Part shown: piece by piece, positions 17,623-27,335 of the stretch
Layout: every line of letters starts with the position of its first letter
Position numbering within the stretch: the stretch's first letter is position 1
Source: Ruminococcus sp. XPD3002
Lineage (GTDB): Bacteria > Bacillota > Clostridia > Oscillospirales > Ruminococcaceae
Length of the DNA stretch: 64,000 bases
Direction: 5' to 3'
NCBI GenBank assembly: GCA_900119535.1
Contig: FPJT01000019.1
Span: 1 to 64,000, forward strand
Translations under genes and position numbers: made by a program
Notes under the pieces: model-generated
The model's database searches: none
Seen by the model: the letters and a program-made list of their open reading frames with translations, nothing else
Told to the model about the DNA's origin: nothing

Positions 17623-18933
17623 TCATTCTTCGGGTGCATCTACTTTGTCAAGTGTTACCTTGGCTGTATGCTCTTCGCCGTTTCTTACGTATCTGAGCTC
17701 TACCTTATCGCCTGCAGTGTGCTTGTTCTTTTCTGCGTTGAGTTCTTCGGATGTGGTGATATCCTTGTCATCGATACCTGTAATGATATCGCCTGCCTGA
17801 AGTCCTGCTGCCTCAGCTGCGCCGTTCTCTGTAACTGCTGTTACATAAACGCCTACAGGAAGATTATACATGTTTGCGATGGTTTCTGTAACATCCTGAC
17901 AGCTTATACCGAGCTGCGGCTTGTCAGTAACATAACCGTACTTCATAAGCTGGTCAACTATTCTCGAAACTACATTTGAAGGGATAGCGAATCCGATTCC
18001 TTCAATAGAAGCCTCGCCGTAGTATGTTGAAGACATCTTGGATGAGTTGATACCTATTACCTGACCGTATTTATTTATGAGAGGTCCGCCCGAGTTGCCT
18101 GAGTTGATAGCAGCATCGGTCTGGATGAGTGTCATATCAGTATCGTTGATAGAGATGTTTCTGTTGAGACCTGATATCATACCGCCTGTAACAGTGTTCA
18201 TAAGGTCGAATCCGAGAGGGTTGCCGATAGCTGTTACAGTCTCGCCGAGACGGAGTGAATCGCTGTCGCCGAACTCAGCGGCTGTAAGTCCCTTTGCGTC
18301 TATTTTCAGAACAGCAAGGTCAAAGTCTACCTCGTAGCCTACTACCTCTGCATCGTATGTTTTGTCGTCAAGGAGAACAGATACGCTGTCTGCAAGCTGT
18401 CCGCCGTACTCGCTGTCGTAGATAACGTGTGCATTTGTGACGATATAGCCGCTGTCTGTGATGACTACGCCTGTACCTGTTCCTGTAGCTTCTGAGGTAA
18501 CAGGTTCTCTGTCTCCGCCGAATCCGAAGAAGAATCCGCCTGTGTTCTGTGAAGTTACTGTGAATTTGGATTCAACGCCGACTACTGAAGGAAGTACCTT
18601 GTCAACTATCTCCTCTGTGGTGAGAGCTTCGCCTGAGTCGGACTTCTCTGTCTTGATGAGGCTTACGTTATCAACGTTGATATTGCTTTCTGATGTTTCG
18701 TCCCCGGTCTCTACTGCCGCAGTCTGTACAGCAGCTGTTCTTGGAGAAATGCGGCTATAGATGCCTATGGAACCTGCTGAAACAAGAGCCATAGCCATGA
18801 GGGATGCTGTTATCTTAAGTCCTGTGTGCTTTTTCTGCTTTTTGGGAGGGACCACATTTCCGTCTGCACTGAAACCTGTGTAACCGTTATTTTCCTCTTT
18901 TATCTCTTCGATATCGTAATTATATTCTTTCAT
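17623..18933 (-). CDS. htrA: HtrA/DegP-like serine protease, membrane-anchored
   Basis: 436 aa. The start at 18933 has AAAGGA 11 nt upstream; a frame from 18954 lacks a ribosome site. A cytoplasmic tail of about 50 residues precedes one transmembrane helix (LKITASLMAMALVSAGSIGIYS). The trypsin-like domain shows the triad: His in GYIVTNAHVI, Asp in VDFDLAVLKID, Ser in AAINSGNSGGPL. A C-terminal PDZ domain (VGVYVTAVTENGAAEAAGL..GDIITGIDD) follows. The protease degrades or refolds damaged proteins outside the membrane. Monocistronic. Confidence 0.93.
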   Translation of the reverse strand: MKEYNYDIEEIKEENNGYTGFSADGNVVPPKKQKKHTGLKITASLMAMALVSAGSIGIYSRISPRTAAVQTAAVETGDETSESNINVDNVSLIKTEKSDSGEALTTEEIVDKVLPSVVGVESKFTVTSQNTGGFFFGFGGDREPVTSEATGTGTGVVITDSGYIVTNAHVIYDSEYGGQLADSVSVLLDDKTYDAEVVGYEVDFDLAVLKIDAKGLTAAEFGDSDSLRLGETVTAIGNPLGFDLMNTVTGGMISGLNRNISINDTDMTLIQTDAAINSGNSGGPLINKYGQVIGINSSKMSSTYYGEASIEGIGFAIPSNVVSRIVDQLMKYGYVTDKPQLGISCQDVTETIANMYNLPVGVYVTAVTENGAAEAAGLQAGDIITGIDDKDITTSEELNAEKNKHTAGDKVELRYVRNGEEHTAKVTLDKVDAPEE

Positions 18934-19295
18934 GATATTCACGTTCCTTTTCATTTATTCTTTGTGAGGTCTTTTCCTCAACCTGTGATTATATTATATT
19001 CGGCTTATGTGAAAGGTATTTGCGGCAATTGTATCGTTTTGTAAAATATCATGTGTAAGATTTTTCACACCGTTGACAGAACTGTGATGAAATGTGAAAG
19101 GTATGTTATGCTTTTTCGTCACACAGATAACACAAAAGTTGAAAAGTCGAGAACTTTCCACTTTATTGGTGGAGCGATACTGTTCCTTTGTAAAATGTAT
19201 ATAAAATCATAGACAAAACAGGACAAGTATGTTATAATATATAGTATAAGTAACATGCTTTGTGAAAAGCGTGATAAAGATCGGAGGCATTAAGT
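18934..19295. other. Intergenic between divergent htrA and beta-CASP gene
   Basis: AT-rich, divergent promoter region. A partial end of family A repeat lies at about 19132-19179 (ATTGGTGGAGCGATA). A promoter for the downstream gene is at 19210-19238. Near 18990 the minus strand has a TATAAT, but no convincing -35 for htrA was found. No gene seen. Confidence 0.5.
19210..19238 (+). promoter_or_regulatory. Promoter of the beta-CASP gene
   Basis: -35 TAGACA (19210-19215), 17-bp spacer, -10 TATAAT (19233-19238). Confidence 0.65.
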
Positions 19296-20891
19296 ATGAA
19301 AATGACTTTTATAGGAGCTGCTCATGAAGTTACAGGCAGCTGTACATATATCGAAGCCTGCGGAAAGAAGTTCCTTGTGGATTTCGGAATGCAGCAGGGA
19401 GAGGATATCTTCGAGAACGTCAAGGTCCCTACAGCTCCCGGAAATATCGATTTTGTTATTCTTACCCATGCACATATAGACCATTCGGGTATGCTGCCAT
19501 ATCTGTTTGCAGGCGGATTCAAGGGCGAGATACACTCAACCGTTGCCACGGCTAACCTCTGCAGTGTTATGCTCCGTGACAGCGCACACATACAGGAATT
19601 TGAAGCAGAATGGCGCAGCCGTAAGGCAAAGCGCCGCGGTGAAGCGGACTATGAACCTCTTTATACTATGGATGACGCTCTCGGAGCTATCGAGCTCTTC
19701 GTTCCTCATGAATACGAGAAGGAATTCACCATAAGCGAGGGCATTAACGTTTCATTCCGTGATGCGGGACATCTTCTCGGTTCGTCCAGCATAATACTCA
19801 CCCTCACAGAAGACGGCGAGACACGCAGGATAGTATTCTCGGGCGATATCGGCAATACCGACCAGCCGCTGATACGTGATCCGCAGTACGTTGATTCTGC
19901 GGATTATGTGGTAATAGAGTCCACTTACGGCAACAGAGTACACAACCGTCCCACAGACTATGTTACTGCGCTTACAAAGGTGCTTCAGAATACATTCGAC
20001 CGCGGCGGAAGTGTGATAATCCCTTCATTTGCAGTAGGAAGAACTCAGGAGATGCTCTATTTCATCCGTCAGATAAAGGAAGACGGACTTGTCAAGGGAC
20101 ACGACGGCTTCAAGGTCTATGTGGACAGTCCCCTTGCAAACGAGGCTACGGATATATTCATGAATAACCGTGAGAGCTGCTATGATGAGGAGGCACTTTC
20201 CTTTGTGCGTCAGGGCATAAACCCTATCTCTTTTGAGGGACTTATCCGCACTGTAGGAAGCGATGATTCCCGTGCTATAAATAACGATACCTCTGCAAAG
20301 GTCATCATCTCCGCAAGCGGAATGTGCGAGGCAGGACGTATCAAGCACCACCTCAAGCATAACTTATGGAAGCCTGAAAACACCATACTTTTCGTAGGAT
20401 ATCAGGCATCGAACACACTCGGAAGATCCCTTGTTGACGGCGCAAAACGTGTAAAACTGTTCGGCGAAACTGTCAGCGTAGGAGCTGAGATAAAGCAGCT
20501 TCCGGGCGTAAGCGGTCACGCTGATATGAACGGTCTTATGAACTGGGCAAAGGCAGTCAAGGGCGTTAAGAAGTTCTTCGTGAACCACGGTGAAGCAGCA
20601 TCTGCGGACAGCTTTGCACTTAAGCTGCGTGAGGAGCTTGGTGTGGATTCATATGCGCCTTACAGCGGTGCTGAGTTCGACCTTATAAGCGGCGAGATAA
20701 CTGTCGATGCAGAGCCTGTACTCATACCGAAAAAGCGCAGCAATGCAAATATGAACGTATACTACAGCGATCTTACTGCCGCAGTTGAGCGCCTTTCTGC
20801 ACTTATCAAGGAGTCCGAGGGACGTACAAACGAGGATATGCGACAGCTGACAAAGAAACTGAATCAGATCTGCGATGACTGGGAACTCTGA
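19296..20891 (+). CDS. Metallo-beta-lactamase/beta-CASP nuclease-like protein
   Basis: 531 aa. Zn-binding motif THAHIDHSG (HxHxDH), later motif GHLLGSSSI, beta-CASP block with FSGDIGNTDQPL and ESTYGNRVH, then ISASGMCEAGRIKHHL and the RMMBL-type end LPGVSGHADMNGLMNW. This is the layout of CPSF-like RNA-processing nucleases in bacteria (YsnE/KH-less group), acting in the cytoplasm on RNA. CGGAGG is 8 nt before the ATG. Followed 23 bp later by two small membrane protein genes. Confidence 0.9.
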   Translation: MKMTFIGAAHEVTGSCTYIEACGKKFLVDFGMQQGEDIFENVKVPTAPGNIDFVILTHAHIDHSGMLPYLFAGGFKGEIHSTVATANLCSVMLRDSAHIQEFEAEWRSRKAKRRGEADYEPLYTMDDALGAIELFVPHEYEKEFTISEGINVSFRDAGHLLGSSSIILTLTEDGETRRIVFSGDIGNTDQPLIRDPQYVDSADYVVIESTYGNRVHNRPTDYVTALTKVLQNTFDRGGSVIIPSFAVGRTQEMLYFIRQIKEDGLVKGHDGFKVYVDSPLANEATDIFMNNRESCYDEEALSFVRQGINPISFEGLIRTVGSDDSRAINNDTSAKVIISASGMCEAGRIKHHLKHNLWKPENTILFVGYQASNTLGRSLVDGAKRVKLFGETVSVGAEIKQLPGVSGHADMNGLMNWAKAVKGVKKFFVNHGEAASADSFALKLREELGVDSYAPYSGAEFDLISGEITVDAEPVLIPKKRSNANMNVYYSDLTAAVERLSALIKESEGRTNEDMRQLTKKLNQICDDWEL

Positions 20892-20914
20892 TACGATTTA
20901 TAGGGGAATGCGAA

Positions 20915-21202
20915 ATGAATAGCAACGATGAAAGAAAATACTACAATAAAAAGCTGATAAAAGAGACGTTCAAGGAAGAGATAAAAAAGCCGAAAAGCTA
21001 TTTGTGGATAGATTTCCTGTCTGCCTTTATAGGCTGTATCATGGGTAATATTCTGTTACGTGTCACAGGGATAGAAGAAAAGTTCGATATGAGCATACTG
21101 AGCATGGGATTTACAGTTATTTATTCTGTTATTTGTATCTTCCTGATGAAGGGAGCTATTATCGGTATCAGGAAAATAATTGAAAGGAAAAGAAACTCGT
21201 GA
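20915..21202 (+). CDS. Small membrane protein, 95 aa
   Basis: A charged basic N-terminus (about 28 residues, KETFKEEIKKPKSY) precedes two transmembrane helices (LWIDFLSAFIGCIMGNILL; MGFTVIYSVICIFLMKGAII). TAGGGG is upstream. No family recognised. It overlaps the next gene by 3 nt, so the two products probably work together. Confidence 0.65.
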   Translation: MNSNDERKYYNKKLIKETFKEEIKKPKSYLWIDFLSAFIGCIMGNILLRVTGIEEKFDMSILSMGFTVIYSVICIFLMKGAIIGIRKIIERKRNS

Positions 21203-21516
21203 TAAAGAGATGCATCCTTATCTCTCTTGGCAACGTGATGATCATTGCAGCTGTTTTTGCAGCATCATTAGCTGCTTCATGGGGGAATGAAATGCCGGCT
21301 TCCTTTTCTTGGAAGGTGTTCGGCAGATCACTGCTTATTTCTTCGCCCTTCATTGCAGCAGGTATTGCACTGATATGTTATAATTCACGTTCGCTGATCA
21401 TCGATAATGCTGTTGAGAATAAAAAGAACAGAACAGGAAGAATGCTGCAGCAGCTTCTGTTGGTCGTTTTTTTCAGCAGTATTCTACCATTGATATTTTT
21501 GTTGACTATCAAATAA
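21199..21516 (+). CDS. Small membrane protein, 105 aa
   Basis: GTG start overlapping the preceding stop (GTGA). Three hydrophobic segments: MIIAAVFAASLAASW, LLISSPFIAAGIALICY and LLLVVFFSSILPLIFLL. No family recognised. Translationally coupled to the 95-aa protein. A strong bidirectional terminator follows. Confidence 0.6.
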   Translation: MIKRCILISLGNVMIIAAVFAASLAASWGNEMPASFSWKVFGRSLLISSPFIAAGIALICYNSRSLIIDNAVENKKNRTGRMLQQLLLVVFFSSILPLIFLLTIK

Positions 21517-21558
21517 AAAAGTCCGGAAGCAGTTGTATTACTGTTTCCGGACTTTTTT
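21515..21558. terminator. Bidirectional terminator
   Basis: AAAAAAGTCCGGAAGCAG (21515-21532) pairs with 21541-21558. A-run and T-run on the two sides serve the converging small membrane protein and ABC-F genes. Confidence 0.88.
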
Positions 21559-21572
21559 GTGACGTAATTTTA

Positions 21573-23498
21573 TTATTCATCCAGTTCTATGAGCTTTTCA
21601 AAGTTTTCGTCTATCTTCTGTTTAAGCGCATCTATCTCGGCACATTTGCTGTTCATGAGTTCATAGTCGGTATAGACCTCTTCCTTTGAGATCTCCTCGG
21701 TAAGAGCATCTATCTGCGCCTGAAATTCGTCTATCTCCTTTTCAAGACGCCGCATTTCGTTCTTACGTGCGGCATCGGCACTGCGCTGCTGCTTATTGCG
21801 GTATACACGAGCCTGTTTTTCCTTTGCGGCTTCCGCAGCCTTTGCGAATTTCTCGGCATCTGCAATTCGTTTCTGCTCAGCCTGTTCCGCTCTGAGCACA
21901 TCGAGATACTTTTCAAATCCGTAGTTGTGCTCACGGTACGAACCGTCAGTCAGTTCGATAAGGCGGTCTGCTATCTTGCTGAGTAGATATCTGTCATGGG
22001 ATACGAATATAACGGTACCTGTATACTCCTTAAGAGCATCCTCGATAGCCTCCTTGGAGCTGAGGTCCAGGTGGTTAGTAGGCTCATCGAGGATGAGGAC
22101 GTTTCCGTGCTCCTGCATCATTATTGCGAAGCAGAGCTTTGCACGTTCGCCTCCCGAGATAACACCTGTTTCCTTGAATACGTTCTCGCCCACTAATCTT
22201 ACCTGAGCAAGAAGACTTCTTACTTCAAGGTCGGAAAGTGAAGGGTAGCGGCTGTGAAGCTCTTCCATAACGGTGAGTTCACGGTTGAGGTTAGTGCTTT
22301 CCTGTTCAAAATAGGATATCTTTATATTGCTGTTCCAGTGGACCTTGCCCTTGTGTGGGAGCTGTTCCTGTATTATTTTCAGAAGGGTGGATTTGCCTAT
22401 GCCGTTGTCGCCGATTATGCCTATTTTCTCACCTCTTCTGACCTCGAAACTGATTGTATCAACAAGAGTTTTTCTTGCTGCGCCCTCTCCGACGGAAATA
22501 TCGACGTCCTTGACCTTAAGTACGTCCAGAGGCGGTTCCATAGCGTAGGTGAAGTGAATTTTTGCATGTTTTGTGTCATGCACCGGCTTTTCGATGAGCT
22601 CGGTCTTTTCGAGCTGCTTGCGGCGGCTCTGAGCCATTTTTGTAGTTGAAGCACGTACCAGATTACGTGCGACATAGTCCTCCATTTTGGCTATCTCTTT
22701 CTGCTGGAGCTCATATTCCTTCTCCTGACGGGCATCGTTCTCCTCACGCTGACGGACAAATGCGGAGTAGTTTCCTCTGTAGCGTTTCAGCGTACCTCTC
22801 TCTATCTCGCAAATGGATGTACATAGACGGTCCAGGAAATACCGGTCATGGGATACGATGAGAACAGCGCCGCGGTAGGTTCGCAGATAGTCCTCGAGCC
22901 ACATTATGGTCTTGAAATCAAGGTGGTTGGTAGGCTCATCGAGTATCAGCAGATTAGGCTCTTCAAGGAGCAGACGTGAGATGCAGAGACGAGTCTTTTC
23001 TCCGCCGCTGAAACCTGATACCTTTCGATCCAGTTCGGCTTCCGAGAAGCCCATACCGTTGAGGATAGTACGTATTTTAACATCGGTGTTATAGCCGTCG
23101 TTGGCTTCTATCCAGGATGAGAGCTGCTGGTATTCGTCTGCGGAGGAATTATCGCCCATTTCTATTTCCAGCTCTATCTCACGAAGGCGGTCAATGGCGT
23201 TGTGGATAGGAGCGAATACCTTGTTCATTTCCTCCATGACCGTGTTTTCCGAGTCGAGACCGCCCATCTGTTTGAGATAACCGATAGTAGTCTTGGCAGC
23301 AAGAGAGATGATGCCGTCCTTTTCGGTAAAGCGGTCGGGCTCCACCGAACCCGTAAGTATCTTAAGGAGGGTGGATTTTCCGCAGCCGTTGTTTCCGACA
23401 AGACCAATTTTATCGCTTTCGTCAATGGTAAGCGAGATGTTTTTCAACACTTGATTGCCGTTGTAGAATTTATTTATGTTTATCAGACTTGCAAGCAT
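21573..23498 (-). CDS. ABC-F family ATPase
   Basis: 641 aa from the ATG at 23498 (AAAGGA 7 nt upstream; the frame upstream to 23564 is not expected to be translated). Two ATPase domains without transmembrane parts: Walker A GNNGCGKST and GDNGIGKST, signatures SGGEKTRL and SGGERAKL, Walker B LLILDEPTNHLD and VLILDEPTNHLD. A charged interdomain linker holds RQREENDARQEKEYELQQKE, and a C-terminal coiled coil of about 90 residues follows. ABC-F proteins act on the ribosome E site. This one resembles housekeeping types such as YdiF/Uup, but a resistance type cannot be excluded. Confidence 0.9.
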   Translation of the reverse strand: MLASLININKFYNGNQVLKNISLTIDESDKIGLVGNNGCGKSTLLKILTGSVEPDRFTEKDGIISLAAKTTIGYLKQMGGLDSENTVMEEMNKVFAPIHNAIDRLREIELEIEMGDNSSADEYQQLSSWIEANDGYNTDVKIRTILNGMGFSEAELDRKVSGFSGGEKTRLCISRLLLEEPNLLILDEPTNHLDFKTIMWLEDYLRTYRGAVLIVSHDRYFLDRLCTSICEIERGTLKRYRGNYSAFVRQREENDARQEKEYELQQKEIAKMEDYVARNLVRASTTKMAQSRRKQLEKTELIEKPVHDTKHAKIHFTYAMEPPLDVLKVKDVDISVGEGAARKTLVDTISFEVRRGEKIGIIGDNGIGKSTLLKIIQEQLPHKGKVHWNSNIKISYFEQESTNLNRELTVMEELHSRYPSLSDLEVRSLLAQVRLVGENVFKETGVISGGERAKLCFAIMMQEHGNVLILDEPTNHLDLSSKEAIEDALKEYTGTVIFVSHDRYLLSKIADRLIELTDGSYREHNYGFEKYLDVLRAEQAEQKRIADAEKFAKAAEAAKEKQARVYRNKQQRSADAARKNEMRRLEKEIDEFQAQIDALTEEISKEEVYTDYELMNSKCAEIDALKQKIDENFEKLIELDE

Positions 23499-23616
23499 AA
23501 TATCTTCCTTTACGAGAATTATACCGCTCATGGAGCAGCATTTATATGATACCATATTTTTCAATTCAATTCAATGCTTTTTTGCGGGAACTTTGAAATT
23601 CAGTCTGTTATCAGAA

Positions 23617-23668
23617 AAAAGGGGAAGAGTTTTCATGGAAAACTGCTTCCCCGCAATTGTTTTTTGTT
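23617..23668. terminator. Terminator of the Gld-like operon
   Basis: Stem GGGGAAG (23621-23627) with CTTCCCC (23646-23652) and an inner TTTTC/GAAAA pairing; A-run and T-run outside. Confidence 0.75.
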
Positions 23669-23679
23669 CTGTTAGACGA

Positions 23680-25074
23680 TTACTTTGCTTCGATACCTGC
23701 AAGGTTGCAGAAGTTCTTGTATTTACTGATGATGTCGTCAAGGTCATAATCAGCTATAACACCGATATATTTGCCGTCCTTGAATACATAACCTCTGTTT
23801 TCAGTTTTGGTTGGCACGAGCATAACGGAACTCTTGCTGCCGTCGTCATCAGTGAATTCGGCACTGAATACTGCATCAGCCTTATCGGGCTTAGCGTCTA
23901 TATCTATCTCGTCGGACATGATATAGTTCACGCTGTTGAATAATGCCTCGAAGCTGCCTGAAAGCTCAGCGTTTGAAAGGTCTATCTCTTCGCCGTCGTG
24001 ACTGCATTTCTTTTCCTGCATGTCGACCTCAAAGCTGTCCTTTGTGTCGCCGCAGGTGAAGCTGAAATCTGTAATGGTGTAGAGGTCAGCTCCCTGAGTC
24101 TTGTTAAGCACGTAATCTGTGATAGTATCATCGATGAAAGCAACAGAGCTTCTCGTTATCATAAGCACCTGATTGGTATCGGTGTAGAGTACGTAAGCGT
24201 ATTTTTCGGAATTGAAGCCTTTTCGGCTTACGAGGAAATTGCACTCTGTACCGTCGAGTCCCTTTATGGTAACTTCAGCATCGGGATCATCAAAGCCGTA
24301 TTTTGAAAGGTCGGTGAGACCTTTTTCAAGCATCTGATCGGCATCAGCACGAGTGATGATCGACATTGTGCTTGTAGCTTCGGACTGTTTTACCGTAAGC
24401 ATGCTGTACTTATCAGGAAGTGACCATAGACCTGTCTGCGGATCATAGGTTATCGAGTAAGTGAGTTCTCCGTTCTTTTTGACTGCGATCTCCTTGATCT
24501 CGAAATCCTTGTAAGGGATGAGGTCGTTGGCTATGATCTCGTTTTTGTCTGTAAGGAGGTAATCACCTGCCCTGTAGGGGATAGCATAGATCTTGTTTTT
24601 TCCTTCTGCCATAGCATAGAAGTAGTCGTTCGTCGGACTTGCGGAACCGATATAAATGGTATAGTCCTTTGAGCCGTCTGAAACGGTGAGCTTATATGGA
24701 TCAGCAAGTCCGTATGAAGCCTTGTTTTCCTCTGTAGCCTCGCCGTAGCTGGTATCTGCGCTGAGTGATGAGATATAGGTGCAGATACTTTTCATTGTTT
24801 CCTGATTGAGCTTGAAGTTATCTCCGTCGGAGGCTTCTTCAAGCAGCCATTCATTTGCTTCTTTATCAAGCTTAGCCTTGTAGGTGCCGTCAGCACATTC
24901 AATGGTTATATCGCTGATATCGCTGTAATTGATATTGAAAAGCATGTTATCTGCGATAGCCTCATTCTGTTCTTCAACTTTTTTGTCGTTTTTATTCTTG
25001 ACTGCAAGGAAAGCTCCGAATGAGCCGCCTGCCGCGATCACGAGACCTACAAGAGCGATTATCCGCTTGTTCAT
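23680..25074 (-). CDS. DUF4340-type exported protein of Gld-like transporter
   Basis: 464 aa. One N-terminal transmembrane anchor (IIALVGLVIAAGGSFGAFLAV) and a large outside beta-rich part with repeated stretches (DISDITIECADGTYKAKLD; YGLADPYKLTVSDGSKDYTIYIG; YGFDDPDAEVTIKGLDG), typical of DUF4340 proteins that accompany GldG-like proteins. Last gene of the four-gene operon; ATG overlaps the previous stop (TAATG). It probably forms the extracytoplasmic part of the ABC complex. Confidence 0.82.
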   Translation of the reverse strand: MNKRIIALVGLVIAAGGSFGAFLAVKNKNDKKVEEQNEAIADNMLFNINYSDISDITIECADGTYKAKLDKEANEWLLEEASDGDNFKLNQETMKSICTYISSLSADTSYGEATEENKASYGLADPYKLTVSDGSKDYTIYIGSASPTNDYFYAMAEGKNKIYAIPYRAGDYLLTDKNEIIANDLIPYKDFEIKEIAVKKNGELTYSITYDPQTGLWSLPDKYSMLTVKQSEATSTMSIITRADADQMLEKGLTDLSKYGFDDPDAEVTIKGLDGTECNFLVSRKGFNSEKYAYVLYTDTNQVLMITRSSVAFIDDTITDYVLNKTQGADLYTITDFSFTCGDTKDSFEVDMQEKKCSHDGEEIDLSNAELSGSFEALFNSVNYIMSDEIDIDAKPDKADAVFSAEFTDDDGSKSSVMLVPTKTENRGYVFKDGKYIGVIADYDLDDIISKYKNFCNLAGIEAK

Positions 25075-26597
25075 TATGCATATCTCCTTTTAAGCCATAC
25101 TGCAACTCCTGCAACAGCAAGAACCACAGGTATGATCATGAATATCCTTATAGTTGATGTAGCCTGTTCTGCACTGTCGAACTTCATAGTATCGTAAGAG
25201 TTTTCCTTGTTGCCTATACCCATATCGACATCACTGTCAAAGAGCCATGTATTCGAGAAAAGTGCAAGTATTCTTGAACCTGCGGTATGCATTGAGAAGT
25301 TGTTGTCATCGATAATATCGTCAGAACCGATAACGATGATCTTTCCGCCTGTCTGCTTGTTGTAGGAATAGAATCCCATACAGAGAGGGGAAGCGGTGAG
25401 CTTCTTTGCAGCTTCCTTTGTATCACTATCTCCGCCCATAGGTTCGCTCTTGATAGTGAACTTATCCATGTTATTCATATCGATAGGAAGGTTTTCGATT
25501 ATAGAACCCTTTTCGATAAGTGCGCTTCCCGAAGCCATGTAAGATATGCTTCGTGCATGGGATATACCCGGCATGTAGCTTGTCATATCGGTAGATACAA
25601 GGGTGTTGATATCAGTTGTGAGGTCCTCTGTGCTGTCCTCGTCAGGGAGAGGGAATGAAACACGGAAGTATTTGTCGTTCTTTTCTCCGTCACGGTCATA
25701 GAGGATGTAGTCGCTCTGAGTCTCGCTAAGGATGTTGTAATCCATACCGAGCTCGAACTTTGCAAGGAGGTACTCGATATTCTTGAATCTGCCCTCTGTT
25801 TCACATGGAGGCAGGAACATCGACATTGAACCGCCGTTATCAAGATAGTCGCTGAGGATTTCCTTGTCGGCGTCCGAGATGTCCTTCTGAGGAGCAGCAA
25901 GATAGATGATAGCTGTATCCTCTGGTATCTTCTTTTCTGCTGAAAGGTCGAGAGTGCCGACGTTGTAGTTATCGTTTCTAATAGCGCTTGCATAGCCTGC
26001 ATAGTCCTTTTCAACGGTCTTGTCGCTGTAGCCCGAAAGGAAGTATACAGTAGGAAGATTACCTGTTGTGCAGACATAGAGTGCGCCTGCGATAAGCTCT
26101 TCACCTGCGTATTCAAGGATGCCTGCCGAGTCGGTCTGGAAGCACTTCTTGAAGTTTATCCATTTTGTAGTGTCTGTCTCTTCGCATCTTACGAAGATAT
26201 CGCCGCTTCCGACTGAATAGCGTCCTGTAGGATTGAGTTCATCGGGCGGATTGAGCTTTGAAACGAGGTCTGGATTTTCGTTAGGATCAAAGCAGGTGAG
26301 AGTGATGTTATCACGCTCTTCAAGCTTTGTGAGAGTGTGGTAGAGCGGAAGGAAACGAGGAGTCTCCTTAAGCTCGTTGAGCTGTGCAAGGAAGTAGATA
26401 TCTATCTTCTTATCCGAGACCTGGTCGAGAACTTCGATGGTCTTTGGATTGAGAGTGTATTTGCCTGAAGGAGTCATATCGATGACCTTATCGGAGTATG
26501 AAAATATAAGGTTGAGCGGTATGAATATAGCAAGTACGAGAAGAGCTAAAAGCAGGGCAATAGGTCCTGAAAGGTTGAATTTTTTCTTCTTTTCCAT
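25074..26597 (-). CDS. GldG-like ABC auxiliary protein
   Basis: 507 aa. An N-terminal membrane helix (PIALLLALLVLAIFIPLNLIFSY truncated here), a large outside domain of the ABC_transp_aux/GldG type (YFLAQLNELK; YFLSGYSDKTVEKDY; GGSMSMFLPP; GGKIIVIGSDDIIDDNNF) and a C-terminal helix (IFMIIPVVLAVAGVAVWL) ending in a basic tail. Partner of the permease 6 bp upstream in the operon. Confidence 0.85.
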   Translation of the reverse strand: MEKKKKFNLSGPIALLLALLVLAIFIPLNLIFSYSDKVIDMTPSGKYTLNPKTIEVLDQVSDKKIDIYFLAQLNELKETPRFLPLYHTLTKLEERDNITLTCFDPNENPDLVSKLNPPDELNPTGRYSVGSGDIFVRCEETDTTKWINFKKCFQTDSAGILEYAGEELIAGALYVCTTGNLPTVYFLSGYSDKTVEKDYAGYASAIRNDNYNVGTLDLSAEKKIPEDTAIIYLAAPQKDISDADKEILSDYLDNGGSMSMFLPPCETEGRFKNIEYLLAKFELGMDYNILSETQSDYILYDRDGEKNDKYFRVSFPLPDEDSTEDLTTDINTLVSTDMTSYMPGISHARSISYMASGSALIEKGSIIENLPIDMNNMDKFTIKSEPMGGDSDTKEAAKKLTASPLCMGFYSYNKQTGGKIIVIGSDDIIDDNNFSMHTAGSRILALFSNTWLFDSDVDMGIGNKENSYDTMKFDSAEQATSTIRIFMIIPVVLAVAGVAVWLKRRYA

Positions 26598-26603
26598 GTG
26601 AGC

Positions 26604-27335
26604 TTACCCCCTGTTCCAGCGTCTTTTTTCGATGGAGATGTAGTTCCATGCGAGACACACGATGATTGCGGAAATGAAGAACACAAGGTCTGAGATACGG
26701 ATAAAGCCCTGTGAGAAATAGCCGAATCGCGGACGTGCGGCAAATGAGTTGAGCACGTTCTGAAGAGTCGGATGCTGCGAGATGAAAGCGGTCTGTGAGA
26801 AACGGTCGATGAATATGAAGATGAACATGACCAACTCACCGATTATAGCAGCGATAATGGAGTTTTCGGTGAATGATGAGATGAGCATACCCAGTGCGAT
26901 GAACATGCAGCCCCAGAAGAAGAAGCCGATGTAAGCGCAAACCAGCTGACTCATTACTACCTGTCCGTTTGCGGCTGTGATTATCGGGAAGACAAGCGAG
27001 CAGGCAAGCATAAACAGGAAAACGGTGACGTTTGCAAGGTATTTTCCGAGAACGATCTTCAGTACGCTTACGGGCGAGGTCATAAGAAGGACCTCTGTGC
27101 CGAATTTACGCTCATCCGCATAGGACCTCATAGTCATGATAGGTATGAGGAAAATGAAGTAGAAGGTCATATTGTAGAATATCTCGGGGAATGTGAACTT
27201 GAATGTATCCGTATTCATATCACCGATAGCACTGTTGAACTGAAGTGTGAACAGGAACATGAACAGCGCTGTCAGAATGTAAGCGAAGGGTGTGAAGAAG
27301 AAGGACTGCAGTTCCTTTTTATAAATTGAGAACAT
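26604..27335 (-). CDS. ABC-2 type permease (GldF-like)
   Basis: 243 aa with about six transmembrane helices (PFAYILTALFMFLFTL; MTFYFIFLIPIMTM; VTVFLFMLACSLVFPI; IIAAIIGELVMFIFIFI; LVFFISAIIVCLAW) and the motif RSYADERKFGTEVLLMTSPV near residue 70 typical of the ABC2_membrane_3/GldF group. It starts within the stop of the ATPase gene (overlap at 27335). Confidence 0.88.
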   Translation of the reverse strand: MFSIYKKELQSFFFTPFAYILTALFMFLFTLQFNSAIGDMNTDTFKFTFPEIFYNMTFYFIFLIPIMTMRSYADERKFGTEVLLMTSPVSVLKIVLGKYLANVTVFLFMLACSLVFPIITAANGQVVMSQLVCAYIGFFFWGCMFIALGMLISSFTENSIIAAIIGELVMFIFIFIDRFSQTAFISQHPTLQNVLNSFAARPRFGYFSQGFIRISDLVFFISAIIVCLAWNYISIEKRRWNRG

